Assembly (NCBI GenBank): GCA_017634255.1
Contig: JAGBNT010000041.1
Span: forward strand, 1-18,523
Direction: 5' to 3'
Source: Lachnospiraceae bacterium
GTDB taxonomy: Bacteria > Bacillota_A > Clostridia > Lachnospirales > Lachnospiraceae
Length of the DNA: 18,523 nt
Both the position numbers and the translations under genes were made by a program. This document shows, piece after piece, positions 7,095-16,388 of this stretch. Below the pieces are notes generated by a model. It did no database searches, had not been told where the DNA came from, and saw only the letters and a program-made list of their open reading frames with translations. Position 1 is the first letter of the stretch. Each line of letters begins with the position of its first letter.

Positions 7095-7741
7095 GCGGCT
7101 TTGTATTAAAACTCATAGCCCTGGCGGCGATGATCACGGATCATATAGGAGCTGTCTTTTTGGATTATGGAAAGACCTATACGCTGGTAAGGGGGATAGG
7201 CAGGCTCGCGTTTCCCATATATTGTTTTTTGATCGTGGAGGGCTTTCATCATACCCGCGATGTGATGAAATATATTTTGCGTCTCGGGATATTTGCAGTT
7301 CTTTCCGAACTGCCCTTTGACCTTTGCTTTAGAGGGAGGCTCTGGGATCCGGGACATCAGAATGTTTTTTTTTCACTTCTTATGGGCGTGACCCTGCTAG
7401 TGGTGCTTGAAAGGATACATGAAATACCGGCAAAGCTTGTGGTTGTCGCTTCATTTTGTCTGATCGCGCAGCAGATCCACTGCGACTACAGATACATAGG
7501 CATACTGATGATACTGTTTTACGAGTGCTTCCGGGGAATCCCTTTTATGAAGTATTTCAGCCAGATGCTTTGCAACATCAAATTTTCCACCCTGCTGCAA
7601 AATCTGGGATGCTTCGCACTCATACCAATAGCACTGTATAACGGTAAACGGGGACCGTCGATGAAATATTTTTTTTACGCGGCGTATCCTGTCCATCTTT
7701 TGATATTATATTTTATAGCCAGATTCAGAGGTATTTATTAG
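7091..7741 (+). CDS. TraX-family integral membrane protein
   Basis: The 216-residue, strongly hydrophobic protein has about six membrane helices and the TraX family signature near the N-terminus (LIALAAMITDHIGAVF, with the conserved Asp-His pair) followed by GRLAFPIYCFLIVEGFHHT. TraX was named for F-plasmid pilin N-acetylation. Chromosomal homologues in Firmicutes are common and belong to the wider acyltransferase-like membrane group, and their substrate is unknown. Nothing here points to conjugation, so I do not give a gene symbol. The start is a TTG overlapping the upstream TGA (TTGA at 7091-7094), with GGAG about ten bases before it, which implies translational coupling to the GH13 gene. 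The stop abuts the next ATG. Confidence 0.8.
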   Translation: MSGFVLKLIALAAMITDHIGAVFLDYGKTYTLVRGIGRLAFPIYCFLIVEGFHHTRDVMKYILRLGIFAVLSELPFDLCFRGRLWDPGHQNVFFSLLMGVTLLVVLERIHEIPAKLVVVASFCLIAQQIHCDYRYIGILMILFYECFRGIPFMKYFSQMLCNIKFSTLLQNLGCFALIPIALYNGKRGPSMKYFFYAAYPVHLLILYFIARFRGIY

Positions 7742-9362
<1,621 letters not shown>

Positions 9363-9704
9363 ATGCACGAGCTGCCTGCCGTTACGGAAATCATCAATAC
9401 GCTGGACGAGGAGAGCAGGAAAAACGGTCTAAGCCGGATAAAGAAGGTGGACTTCATCATAGGAGAGCTCTCGTCAATAGAAGAGGAGTGCGTCAGGTCG
9501 TATTTTGAGCTCTTGTCACAGGGGCGCACTTCAGAAGGGGCAGAGCTTGAATTTACAAAAGCCTATGCCAGGTTAAGGTGCCCGAAGTGTGGCAGGGAAT
9601 TTGAGCATAGCCGCGGCTTTGACTGCCCGGAGTGCGGCAGCGGGGGCATTTTGATAAAGGGCACTGGCAGAGAGTTTGTAATAAAGGAAATCACAGGTGA
9701 ATAG
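9363..9704 (+). CDS. hypA: HypA-like hydrogenase/urease nickel chaperone
   Basis: The 113-residue protein has the full HypA layout. It starts MHELPAV, with the His2 and Glu3 that bind nickel in characterised HypA. It has a helix-sheet core with VDFIIGELSSIEEECVRSYFE and a structural zinc site from two CxxC pairs (C73/C76 in CPKC and C88/C91 in CPEC). HypA delivers nickel to [NiFe] hydrogenase, with HypB. No hypB-F or [NiFe] hydrogenase gene is in this window, and the hydrogenase-like protein upstream is of the [FeFe] type, which does not use HypA. The gene begins directly after the trpS stop, so it is almost certainly co-transcribed. It may serve a nickel enzyme encoded elsewhere. Confidence 0.88.
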   Translation: MHELPAVTEIINTLDEESRKNGLSRIKKVDFIIGELSSIEEECVRSYFELLSQGRTSEGAELEFTKAYARLRCPKCGREFEHSRGFDCPECGSGGILIKGTGREFVIKEITGE

Positions 9705-9722
9705 CCAATAAAGGAGGAGCAT

Positions 9723-10247
9723 ATGGATAAGGAAAAGACGGTAGAGGATGTACTTAACATGCTAAAGATGCAGGAGGACATCCTTCAGTTTACGCATTTT
9801 ACCAACAATGACGCCTGGGAGCTCGGAAAGCTCATGGTGGAGGAGGCAAAGCGCAAGGGGATTAACGTTGCGCTGCAGATCAGGCTTTCAAACGGAGCCA
9901 TACTGTTCCAGCATTTAATGGATACGACCAATCTGGACAATGTCTTTTGGATGGAAAGGAAGTTCAATACTGTGGTCAGAATGGAGATGAGCTCTCTGAG
10001 GCTCTTTACCCAGCTTAAGAACAACGACCAGACGATGGAAGATAAATTTTTGGATGAGAAGATATTTGCCTGCTGCGGAGGAGGCTTCCCGATCAGGCTT
10101 GAGGATTCCGGGGTTATCGGTGTGGCGCTCTGCTCGGGCTTAAACCACGTTCTGGATCATGATTTTCTGGTAAAGTGCCTTACACGCTATCTGCACCAGG
10201 ACGAGGTTCCCAGGATAACCCGTCAGGACATAGAGCCTGGCTTCTGA
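9723..10247 (+). CDS. UPF0303 / GlcG-HbpS-fold (heme-degrading domain) protein
   Basis: The 174-residue protein matches the UPF0303 branch of the GlcG/HbpS superfamily. Its signatures are FTNNDAWELGKL (27-37), ILFQHLMDTTNLDNVFW, the WMERKFNTV block (76-84), GGGFPI (119-124) and SGLNHVLDHDF near the end. Members of this fold include the heme-binding HbpS, and the Pfam domain is named heme-degrading, but UPF0303 proteins themselves have no settled function. There is no signal peptide or membrane segment, so it is cytoplasmic. A strong AGGAGG SD precedes the ATG in the 18-base gap after hypA. The following gene starts one base after its stop. Confidence 0.82.
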   Translation: MDKEKTVEDVLNMLKMQEDILQFTHFTNNDAWELGKLMVEEAKRKGINVALQIRLSNGAILFQHLMDTTNLDNVFWMERKFNTVVRMEMSSLRLFTQLKNNDQTMEDKFLDEKIFACCGGGFPIRLEDSGVIGVALCSGLNHVLDHDFLVKCLTRYLHQDEVPRITRQDIEPGF

Positions 10248-10248
10248 T

Positions 10249-11013
10249 ATGTATTTCGGGAAACATAAGCACCTTTTATCCCGGACCCTGCTTTGGGCGG
10301 CTGCCCTAAATATACTTACGATGGGGCTTTCCTCCATTACGAGGCTGGCATTGACTAATTCGGCTTCCCTGCTGCCCAATATGATGGACAGTTATATCTG
10401 GGTATCGCAGCTCGTATTTTCATTTATAAGGCTTCTGGCAATGCTCATAGTGTTCATGAGAGCCATGAGAAAGCTTACTAAATATATGGGAGTGGTGGAA
10501 AAGGACGATATCGCTGAAATGGGGAGGCTTCAGGAGGAGGTCTTCGGGCATGAGCTGTCGTCTCTTTCTGCCGATGCCATAAGCCGCCTGCTGCAGATAT
10601 GGGCGGTGATACTTATCGGAACGCAGTTTGTATATGATATTACATCCCTGCAGTACAGAAGGTTTGTAAATGAGCTGACGCTGCTTCTTGCGAACGGTGA
10701 GACCCTGATCGGTACATCCTTCGTATCGCTTTACAACAGTACCCACGGCTTTAAATATCTTGGCATGCTAATAGCCATTCTGCTTGGGGTTATGATGACC
10801 GGCATCCTTTTAAACGACAGGCTTTTAAAGATACTGACAGCCTCCATAACCGGGGCTTTTCTCCTGTCTTTCTCGGTATTTCAGATGTATACCTTTAATA
10901 TTTTCGGCAGGAGCATCGGGGTGGTATGGACCTCGGTCATCTTTCATATCACCGAAACAGTCGGTATCATAGCACTTTCGCTGTATCTGCGCAAAAAATA
11001 TCAGGGAGTTTAG
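10249..11013 (+). CDS. Six-helix integral membrane protein of unknown function
   Basis: The 254-residue protein is not one I recognise. Six hydrophobic stretches can be seen, at about residues 9-30, 49-72, 110-132, 165-188, 192-214 and 221-246. A hydrophilic, helical loop lies between helices 2 and 3 (KLTKYMGVVEKDDIAEMGRL). There is no signal peptide, cysteine cluster or obvious catalytic motif. The last helix contains FHITETVG, with a His and a Glu in the membrane. The ATG lies one base after the UPF0303 stop, so translation is probably coupled. It is the last gene of the rightward cluster. A two-gene unit with UPF0303 is plausible. Confidence 0.65.
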   Translation: MYFGKHKHLLSRTLLWAAALNILTMGLSSITRLALTNSASLLPNMMDSYIWVSQLVFSFIRLLAMLIVFMRAMRKLTKYMGVVEKDDIAEMGRLQEEVFGHELSSLSADAISRLLQIWAVILIGTQFVYDITSLQYRRFVNELTLLLANGETLIGTSFVSLYNSTHGFKYLGMLIAILLGVMMTGILLNDRLLKILTASITGAFLLSFSVFQMYTFNIFGRSIGVVWTSVIFHITETVGIIALSLYLRKKYQGV

Positions 11014-11022
11014 TAATTTAAA

Positions 11023-11045
11023 AGGGCTGCTGTCACAGCAGCCCT
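11023..11045 (-). terminator. Intrinsic terminator of the DUF3048 gene (convergent site)
   Basis: There is a perfect ten-base-pair stem (AGGGCTGCTG 11023-11032, CAGCAGCCCT 11036-11045) with a TCA loop. On the minus strand it is followed by a T-rich run (TTTAAATTA), so it ends the leftward gene whose stop is at 11054. On the plus strand the T-run is missing, though the hairpin may still help to separate the convergent rightward operon. Confidence 0.85.
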
Positions 11046-11053
11046 GTAGGATA

Positions 11054-12937
11054 TCAGTTAAAAATTACCTCCCTGCCCTTTTGGGCTACGGCGATGTAGG
11101 TCTTGCCGGTATTCATCTCAATCTCCCTGCCATTGTCGTCATAGTAGCGCGTAGGAGTATAATCTCCGGTCTTTTTCCAGTTAATGTGGATGCACTTTCC
11201 CTTTGTAAAATAATATCCGTCTTCAGTCGTGTCTATCATCGTAAAGCCGAGATACCCCTTTTTATCGAGCTGGGTCCACTTGGTATTCTGAACTATGACA
11301 TTCGCAAAGGATATCTGTGTGCCGTTTATGGCATCCTTCTGGGGACCTCCGTGTATATTTTTATAATACACTCCGGCGGAGGGATTATACTTAAGAGAAG
11401 AGCGGCTGTAGGGATAGACCTTGGAAAGATCGATGTTATTTGCGGTCCGGGCGTCGGGATATTCCGAAAGGTCATTAACCCCGCTCGCAAAATTGAAGTG
11501 CTGTGAATTGTAGAGCCCCGCGCGAAGCGCCGTGGAATAGCCGAGCTGAACGCAGGCTTTCTGTATGCCGGAGGCAGAAATATAGGCGTTATGCGGTGCG
11601 CTTCTGTCGCTGGAACGGAAGAAATAGCCGGCGCCGGGAGCCTTTCCGCCTACACCGTATTCATAAGTTCCGGAAAGGTTATTCATATCAGCCCCGTTTA
11701 TGACTCCCTTCATGTAGGCTACCCCGCCGAAGTGAATGAGGATTGGGTCCCATTCCTTTGCGGCATGGATATAGTAAAGGCGGCAGCTTCTTAAATTGCC
11801 TATCCTGCTCATTCCCTTCCAGTTGGGGATTATTGCCATCTGGCGGGAGATGTTTCCCTCCTCCATGATCTCATAAAGGATGTCAGCATGGCTGATGCCG
11901 TAGGAGGGCTGTGCGGCTTTATCGGTAGGCATCATAACGGCGATAGGGCGCAGGTTTGCCTGTGCCGAGGTTACGCTTTCATTTGTATATACGCTCTTAG
12001 AGCGGTTGTCCACATAGGTTCCGACTATTGACTTTGCGATCGCCGGAGAATTGTCCTCGGCGCCGTCGGGACCCTGGGTGTCGATATCGGTTATCTGGCT
12101 GGGGTCTATTGAAGAGGACGAGGTATTTGTAGTAGCCGCGGCTGTGGCGGTCTGCGCTCCGGCACTGTAGTGACCGAGATAATTTCCGTAGTAATTTGCC
12201 CAGGAGTAGCTGTACTTACCCACGGGAGCTGCGGCGCCGGCTCCTAGTGAACGGTAGGAGGCGGAGGCAAGCTGGCTGTTCATGACCGACGCATCGAGGT
12301 TTGCTGCGTAAGCCGACACATTAAACGAGGCGTTGCCCGCCTTTCCCTGAGATATGCCGACCTCTACGAAGTGGCGCAGGAGCTCAGCCGGGTTGTTTCC
12401 TATTGTGGAGGCAAGCTCCGGATTGCTTTGGAGATAATAGGCGGCATCGAAGACCTTGGAATAGTCCCGTCCGTTATAGGTAGTGGCGGTTACAGCTGCG
12501 GCAGGGCGGTTTAAGAGATAAGGATTGCCGAGGCAGCCGTGCATAACGTTATAAAAGGCATCGGGAGTCCCGTTTTTCTTTCCGAGATATTCCTCGCAAT
12601 ATGCGGAAAGCGTATTGTAATCCATGGTATAGCCGTTGTCTAAAAGCATCTCAAGATTGCGGTAGCAGTTTTTTGCCAGGTCAAGGCTTATTGCGGTTCC
12701 GCCCAGATTATTCTGATCCGTAAAGGTCCAGTAGGTGTTTTCAACCTCGGTTAAGTAGACCGGAGACCAGGAAGAGCTGTCAGAGGTCTTAAGCTTTGAC
12801 TTCATATCGGCTGTCGTAGTGAATTTTGTGTTCCGGACAACGCTTGCCGCATCTGCGGTTATGGGCTTTGCAAGCACCATCGAGGCGCAGATAAAGGCTG
12901 CTGCTGCGATTGAAAGGACTTTCCTGAAGATTTTCAT
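11054..12937 (-). CDS. Secreted DUF3048 (YerB-like) protein with long N-terminal extension
   Basis: The 627-residue product starts with a Sec signal peptide (charged MKIFRK, hydrophobic core, cleavage likely near ADA-A about residue 30). It lacks a lipobox cysteine, so it is probably a soluble or wall-associated exported protein. Residues about 328-470 form the DUF3048 N-terminal domain (PIAVMMPTDKAAQPSYGISHADILYEI without its usual lipoprotein context, then SRIGNLRSCRLYYIHAA and LIHFGGVAY). Residues about 510-625 form the DUF3048 C-terminal domain, which resembles YerB of Bacillus. The first half is an extension. It contains one copy of a repeat known in surface proteins (FDAAYYLQSNPELAS...HFVEVGISQGKAGNASFNVSAY, 163-210) and a Ser/Thr/Ala linker (260-300). 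YerB-type proteins have no established function. An AGGGGGG SD lies nine bases before the ATG. The gene stands alone on the minus strand. Confidence 0.82.
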   Translation of the reverse strand: MKIFRKVLSIAAAAFICASMVLAKPITADAASVVRNTKFTTTADMKSKLKTSDSSSWSPVYLTEVENTYWTFTDQNNLGGTAISLDLAKNCYRNLEMLLDNGYTMDYNTLSAYCEEYLGKKNGTPDAFYNVMHGCLGNPYLLNRPAAAVTATTYNGRDYSKVFDAAYYLQSNPELASTIGNNPAELLRHFVEVGISQGKAGNASFNVSAYAANLDASVMNSQLASASYRSLGAGAAAPVGKYSYSWANYYGNYLGHYSAGAQTATAAATTNTSSSSIDPSQITDIDTQGPDGAEDNSPAIAKSIVGTYVDNRSKSVYTNESVTSAQANLRPIAVMMPTDKAAQPSYGISHADILYEIMEEGNISRQMAIIPNWKGMSRIGNLRSCRLYYIHAAKEWDPILIHFGGVAYMKGVINGADMNNLSGTYEYGVGGKAPGAGYFFRSSDRSAPHNAYISASGIQKACVQLGYSTALRAGLYNSQHFNFASGVNDLSEYPDARTANNIDLSKVYPYSRSSLKYNPSAGVYYKNIHGGPQKDAINGTQISFANVIVQNTKWTQLDKKGYLGFTMIDTTEDGYYFTKGKCIHINWKKTGDYTPTRYYDDNGREIEMNTGKTYIAVAQKGREVIFN

Positions 12938-12978
12938 ATTATCATTCCCCCCTAAAGCTTAAAAAATCATGCCCACAT

Positions 12979-13007
12979 AATATACATTTAATTGTGACAT
13001 TATTCAA
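12979..13007 (-). promoter_or_regulatory. Sigma-A-type promoter of the DUF3048 gene
   Basis: On the minus strand TTGAAT (13002-13007) and TATATT (12979-12984) are separated by 17 bases. Transcription would start near 12972, leaving a 35-base leader with the AGGGGGG SD at 12947-12953. Confidence 0.6.
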
Positions 13008-13030
13008 TATCCTAAAATTTTAAGTAAAAC

Positions 13031-13059
13031 TGTTCATTCTCTTCAGTTTATGTTATGAT
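13031..13059 (+). promoter_or_regulatory. Extended -10 promoter for the aroC operon
   Basis: TGTTATGAT (13051-13059) is an extended -10 (TG-N-TATGAT). TGTTCA (13031-13036) is a weak -35 at 17 bases. The predicted start near 13066 gives a leader of about 130 bases before aroC. It is divergent from the DUF3048 promoter, and the two -35 regions are only some 23 bases apart, so a shared regulator is possible. Confidence 0.5.
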
Positions 13060-13105
13060 ACCAAGGTTAAAAAAGCAATAATGCCCTCATACTTGCAGGA
13101 TAAGA

Positions 13106-13166
13106 GATTTGAGGTTACTGTTCACAGGCGAACTGCGCATTTGCTGCGTAGTAACGATTTGAGGTT
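13106..13166 (+). promoter_or_regulatory. aroC leader: direct repeat flanking a hairpin
   Basis: GATTTGAGGTT occurs at 13106-13116 and again at 13156-13166, exactly 50 bases apart. Between them is a hairpin with arms ACTGCGCA (13132-13139) and TGCGTAGT (13145-13152) and a five-base loop, with one G-T pair. GTTACT (13114-13119) and AGTAAC (13150-13155) also form an inverted repeat that could pair instead. There is no T-run and no recognised riboswitch or T-box. It may be an operator pair or a structured leader. Confidence 0.4.
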
Positions 13167-13196
13167 TTGGTTATAAAGCGGCGAAAGGATTTTAGG

Positions 13197-14270
13197 ATGT
13201 CCGGTTCGGTTTTCGGGAAAAATTTTACGGTGGTCACCTTCGGGGAATCCCACGGAGCTGCCGTCGGCTGTGTCGTAGACGGGTGCCCCGCCGGGCTTGA
13301 GCTAAATGAGGACCTCCTAAGACCCATGATGAGCAGGAGGGCTCCCGGAAAAAGAGCTTTCTCCACTGCCAGGAACGAAACCGATGAGGTTAAGATACTG
13401 TCGGGCGTCTTTGAAGGAAAGACACTCGGAACCCCCATAGCAATGGTGGTGGAAAATAAGGACCAGCGTTCAAAGGACTACTCCAACCTGGCTGAGTGCT
13501 TCAGACCCGGACACGCGGATTATCCCTATGAGATGAAATACGGTTTCAGGGATTACAGGGGAGGAGGACGCTCTAGCGGAAGAGAGACGATAGGCAGGGT
13601 TGCCGCAGGAGCCGTGGCAAAGCTCATACTTGCAAAAAGGGGCATCAGCGTAGATGCCTACACCTATGCGGTTGGCGATATTAAGGTGGACCGTGACAGG
13701 ATGGATCTGGAATATGCGCTCTCAGACCCGCTTGCCATGCCCGATCCGGAGGCTTCAAGGAGGGCATCGGAGTATCTTGAGAATATAGCCGCCGAAGGGG
13801 ATTCCGCGGGCGGGATAGTGGAATGTGTCATAAGAGGTCTGCCCGTGGGAGTGGGAGAGCCGGTATTTGATAAGCTGGATGCCTGCCTTTCAAAGGCGGT
13901 GATGTCCATTGGAGCCGTAAAGGGTGTAGAGTTCGGAGATGGCTTTGAGGTGCCGTATTTAAAGGGCTCGGAAAATAACGATGAGTTTATTGCCAGAGAC
14001 GGCAGGATAGAGAAGCTCACCAATCATTCAGGCGGTGTGCTGGGCGGCATGAGCGATGGAAGCGATGTGGTACTAAGGGCGGCGATAAAGCCGACGCCCT
14101 CGATTTCAAAGGCGCAGAAAACCGTGGATAAATACGGAAACAATATAGAGCTTGAAATCAGGGGCAGACATGATACACTGATAGTTCCGAGGGCTGCGGT
14201 GGTAGTTGAGAGCATGGCTGCAATAACTGTAGCGGATCTTTTAATTGAATATAAGGAGAACAGACTATGA
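13197..14270 (+). CDS. aroC: Chorismate synthase
   Basis: The 357-residue enzyme converts EPSP to chorismate, the last step of the shikimate pathway, using reduced FMN. The N-terminus MSGSVFGKNFTVVTFGESHG carries the first family signature. GHADYPYEMKYGFRDYRGGG and RSSGRETIGRVAAGAVA carry the FMN- and EPSP-binding residues. RGRHDTLIVPRAAVVVES near the C-terminus carries the third signature. The start at ATG 13197 has AAAGGA seven bases upstream. A TTG at 13167 in the same frame has no SD and would add a non-conserved ten-residue tail. The product has normal length. It overlaps the next gene by ATGA. The other genes in the operon are not aromatic-pathway genes. Confidence 0.96.
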   Translation: MSGSVFGKNFTVVTFGESHGAAVGCVVDGCPAGLELNEDLLRPMMSRRAPGKRAFSTARNETDEVKILSGVFEGKTLGTPIAMVVENKDQRSKDYSNLAECFRPGHADYPYEMKYGFRDYRGGGRSSGRETIGRVAAGAVAKLILAKRGISVDAYTYAVGDIKVDRDRMDLEYALSDPLAMPDPEASRRASEYLENIAAEGDSAGGIVECVIRGLPVGVGEPVFDKLDACLSKAVMSIGAVKGVEFGDGFEVPYLKGSENNDEFIARDGRIEKLTNHSGGVLGGMSDGSDVVLRAAIKPTPSISKAQKTVDKYGNNIELEIRGRHDTLIVPRAAVVVESMAAITVADLLIEYKENRL

Positions 14271-15352
14271 GCGAGGCAAAGTATGTAGTATACGGAGGAG
14301 GTTATACCAAGGGTGGCTTTATTCAGGGAGACAGGAACCAGGAAGACGATCACGGTATAACGGTCTTTGATTATGACGAAAAGACAGGGCGGATCAAGGA
14401 AAAGTCCAAGGTGGAGATAACCAATCCTTCATATATCACCATCTCGCACAACAGACAGTTTCTTTATTCCATAACGGACGAGGGAGTGGTAGCCTTTAAG
14501 ATACTGCCGGACGGAAATCTGGAATATCTTAACCGTGAATCCATCAACGGGATGCGTGGCTGCTACATATCCACTGACTATGACGATAAATTTATCTTCG
14601 TGGCAGGCTACCATGACGGAAAGGTTACGGTCCTGTCCCTAAAGAGCGACGGAAGCGTAAACAGGATATGCGACGAGATATATCACAAGGGGCTGCGGGG
14701 AGTCGGAGAGCGCAATTACAGACCCCATGTGGACTGTGTAAAGATGACTCATGACAATAAATATCTTTGCGCGACGGACGTAGGGATGGATCACGTAAAG
14801 GTCTACAGGCTCAACCATAAGACCGGCAAGCTGGAGCTGGCTGATATAGTCAGGAGCGATATAGATTCAGCCCCCCACAGGATAAAATTCTCCCATGACG
14901 GGCGCTTCGCCTATGTCATACATGAGATCAAGAACATAGTCGATGTATATACATACGAGGACAGGAACAATTCGCCTGAATTTGAAAAGATACAGACTGT
15001 TTCGACCCTGCCTGAGGATAAAAAGCCGTATGCAAACGAGGCATATGCCATACAGGTTTCCGCAGACGATAAGTATGTATTCTGCTCAAATGCAGGAGAC
15101 GATTCGGTGGCTGCCTTTGAAAGAGATAAGGAGAGCGGTATGCTAAAGAAGCTCTTCGTGCTGCCGGTATCGGGACTTTTCCCCAAGGATATAGCAATCT
15201 CTGATGACAACAAATTCCTGCTTTCAATGAATAACGAATCAGATACTATAACCTTCTTTAAGATCAATTATAAGGAAAAGACTATTTTAATGAACGGACC
15301 CGAGATAAAGTTCAGGGCAGGCAACTGTATCTTAATGCACAAGCTTCAGTGA
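14267..15352 (+). CDS. Lactonase family beta-propeller (6-phosphogluconolactonase type)
   Basis: The 361-residue cytoplasmic protein has the repeating blade pattern of the seven-bladed lactonase family (Pfam lactonase, YkgB/Pgl-like). Examples of blades are VFDYDEKTGRIKEKSKVEI, SYITISHNRQFLYSI, VKMTHDNKYLCATDVGMDHVKVYRL, IKFSHDGRFAYVIHE, IQVSADDKYVFCSNAGDDSVAAF and IAISDDNKFLLSMNNESDTI. The conserved RPHVDCV and SAPHRIKF segments correspond to active-site positions of the family. Its usual role is hydrolysis of 6-phosphogluconolactone in the oxidative pentose phosphate route, but the family is broad and substrates vary, so I give no gene symbol. It overlaps aroC by four bases (ATGA) and has AAGGAG upstream. 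Translational coupling is likely. Confidence 0.85.
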   Translation: MSEAKYVVYGGGYTKGGFIQGDRNQEDDHGITVFDYDEKTGRIKEKSKVEITNPSYITISHNRQFLYSITDEGVVAFKILPDGNLEYLNRESINGMRGCYISTDYDDKFIFVAGYHDGKVTVLSLKSDGSVNRICDEIYHKGLRGVGERNYRPHVDCVKMTHDNKYLCATDVGMDHVKVYRLNHKTGKLELADIVRSDIDSAPHRIKFSHDGRFAYVIHEIKNIVDVYTYEDRNNSPEFEKIQTVSTLPEDKKPYANEAYAIQVSADDKYVFCSNAGDDSVAAFERDKESGMLKKLFVLPVSGLFPKDIAISDDNKFLLSMNNESDTITFFKINYKEKTILMNGPEIKFRAGNCILMHKLQ

Positions 15353-15368
15353 TAAAAACCGGGATAAG

Positions 15369-16388
15369 ATGAAGAGCAGATTTGCAAGAAGACTTACTTC
15401 CTACGGGAAGGATCATAAGATAATGAGACTGCCGGTATTTTTAGTGCTGGTATTTTACTCATTTTTCTATAATATAGGAATGTTTCTGGGAGCCCATAAA
15501 AAGCAGCTGGCAGCGGCGCTTTTGATCCTTGCTATCTTTATCGGGAGCGTTTCATTCGCCCCCGTATCTGGAGCTGCGACCGAAGAGGCTCTGGCTGAGG
15601 AGGACGACAGCGGGGTTTATTATTATTCCGACGAAGGTGTGGTGGAAGTGGACGAAATGGATACGGGTCATAAAACCGCATCGGCAGACGATATAGAGAA
15701 GCTCCTTGCATCTTCGGACACCTCCGGGAAGGCGAGTTCAAGTGCAGCCGCGCAGGCAGGGGACACCGTGATATATGACGAGGAAAAGGGCATGGTGGAA
15801 GCGGATTTCAAGGATGACTGGTCTCTGATCCTCATAAATAAGAAGCATAAGATCCCGGATAATTATAATTTTGAGCTCAGCACTATAAAGGGCGCCATCA
15901 AGAGCGATGTGCGCGTGACACGCCATGTGCTGGATATGATAAGGGGAGCCGAGGAAGAGGGAGTCAAGCTCTATATATGTTCTCCCTACAGGGATTTTGA
16001 CAGGCAGGAAGAGCTTTTTAACAAAAAGGTAAAGAGCTATTTAAGAAAGGGCTATGAGTTTGACGAGGCATATGAGCTTGCGAGCCAGACGGTAGCCATC
16101 CCGGGAACGAGCGAACACCAGGCGGGTCTTGCCTTTGATTTTATCACTGAGAACTATACGGTACTTGAGGCGGGCTTTGCCGATACTGAGGCAGGTAAGT
16201 GGCTGAAGGAAAATGCGGCGGACTACGGCTTTATTTTAAGATACCCCGCAGACAAGGAAGAGATAACGCAGATCGAATTTGAGCCCTGGCACTATCGCTA
16301 TGTGGGAGAGCCTGCCGCGCATGAGATAATGGACAGGGGCTTGTGTCTGGAAGAGTATGTTTCAGAGATCGGATTGGTGGATAATTGA
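15369..16388 (+). CDS. Membrane-anchored VanY-type D-alanyl-D-alanine carboxypeptidase
   Basis: The 339-residue protein carries an M15B peptidase domain at about 150-330. The motif ICSPYRDFDRQ (203-213) holds substrate-binding residues. The zinc ligands are H250 and D257 in SEHQAGLAFD and H308 in EPWHYRYVG, with E305 as the catalytic base. It would trim D-Ala from peptidoglycan stem peptides outside the membrane. The N-terminus is unusual: a basic cytoplasmic tail, one hydrophobic stretch (20-40), a short basic loop (HKKQ) and a second stretch (46-65). A Ser/Ala and acidic linker (66-150) follows. It could be a hairpin anchor or a signal sequence placed after a leader helix. There is no vanA-type cluster nearby, so this is a housekeeping enzyme rather than a resistance gene. 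The SD is weak (GGGAT). The stop overlaps the tgt start (TTGA). Confidence 0.87.
   Translation: MKSRFARRLTSYGKDHKIMRLPVFLVLVFYSFFYNIGMFLGAHKKQLAAALLILAIFIGSVSFAPVSGAATEEALAEEDDSGVYYYSDEGVVEVDEMDTGHKTASADDIEKLLASSDTSGKASSSAAAQAGDTVIYDEEKGMVEADFKDDWSLILINKKHKIPDNYNFELSTIKGAIKSDVRVTRHVLDMIRGAEEEGVKLYICSPYRDFDRQEELFNKKVKSYLRKGYEFDEAYELASQTVAIPGTSEHQAGLAFDFITENYTVLEAGFADTEAGKWLKENAADYGFILRYPADKEEITQIEFEPWHYRYVGEPAAHEIMDRGLCLEEYVSEIGLVDN

Noticed and set aside
7091..7741. TraX as evidence of a conjugative plasmid or element
   Set aside because: No relaxase, pilin or transfer gene is nearby, the neighbours are housekeeping genes, and chromosomal TraX homologues are common.
13167..13196. TTG start of aroC ten codons upstream
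   Set aside because: It has no SD before it and the added residues are not conserved. ATG 13197 has AAAGGA at seven bases.
15369..16388. A vancomycin-resistance gene
   Set aside because: There is no vanA/B/H/X ligase or dehydrogenase nearby. The M15B domain is widespread in cell-wall maintenance enzymes.
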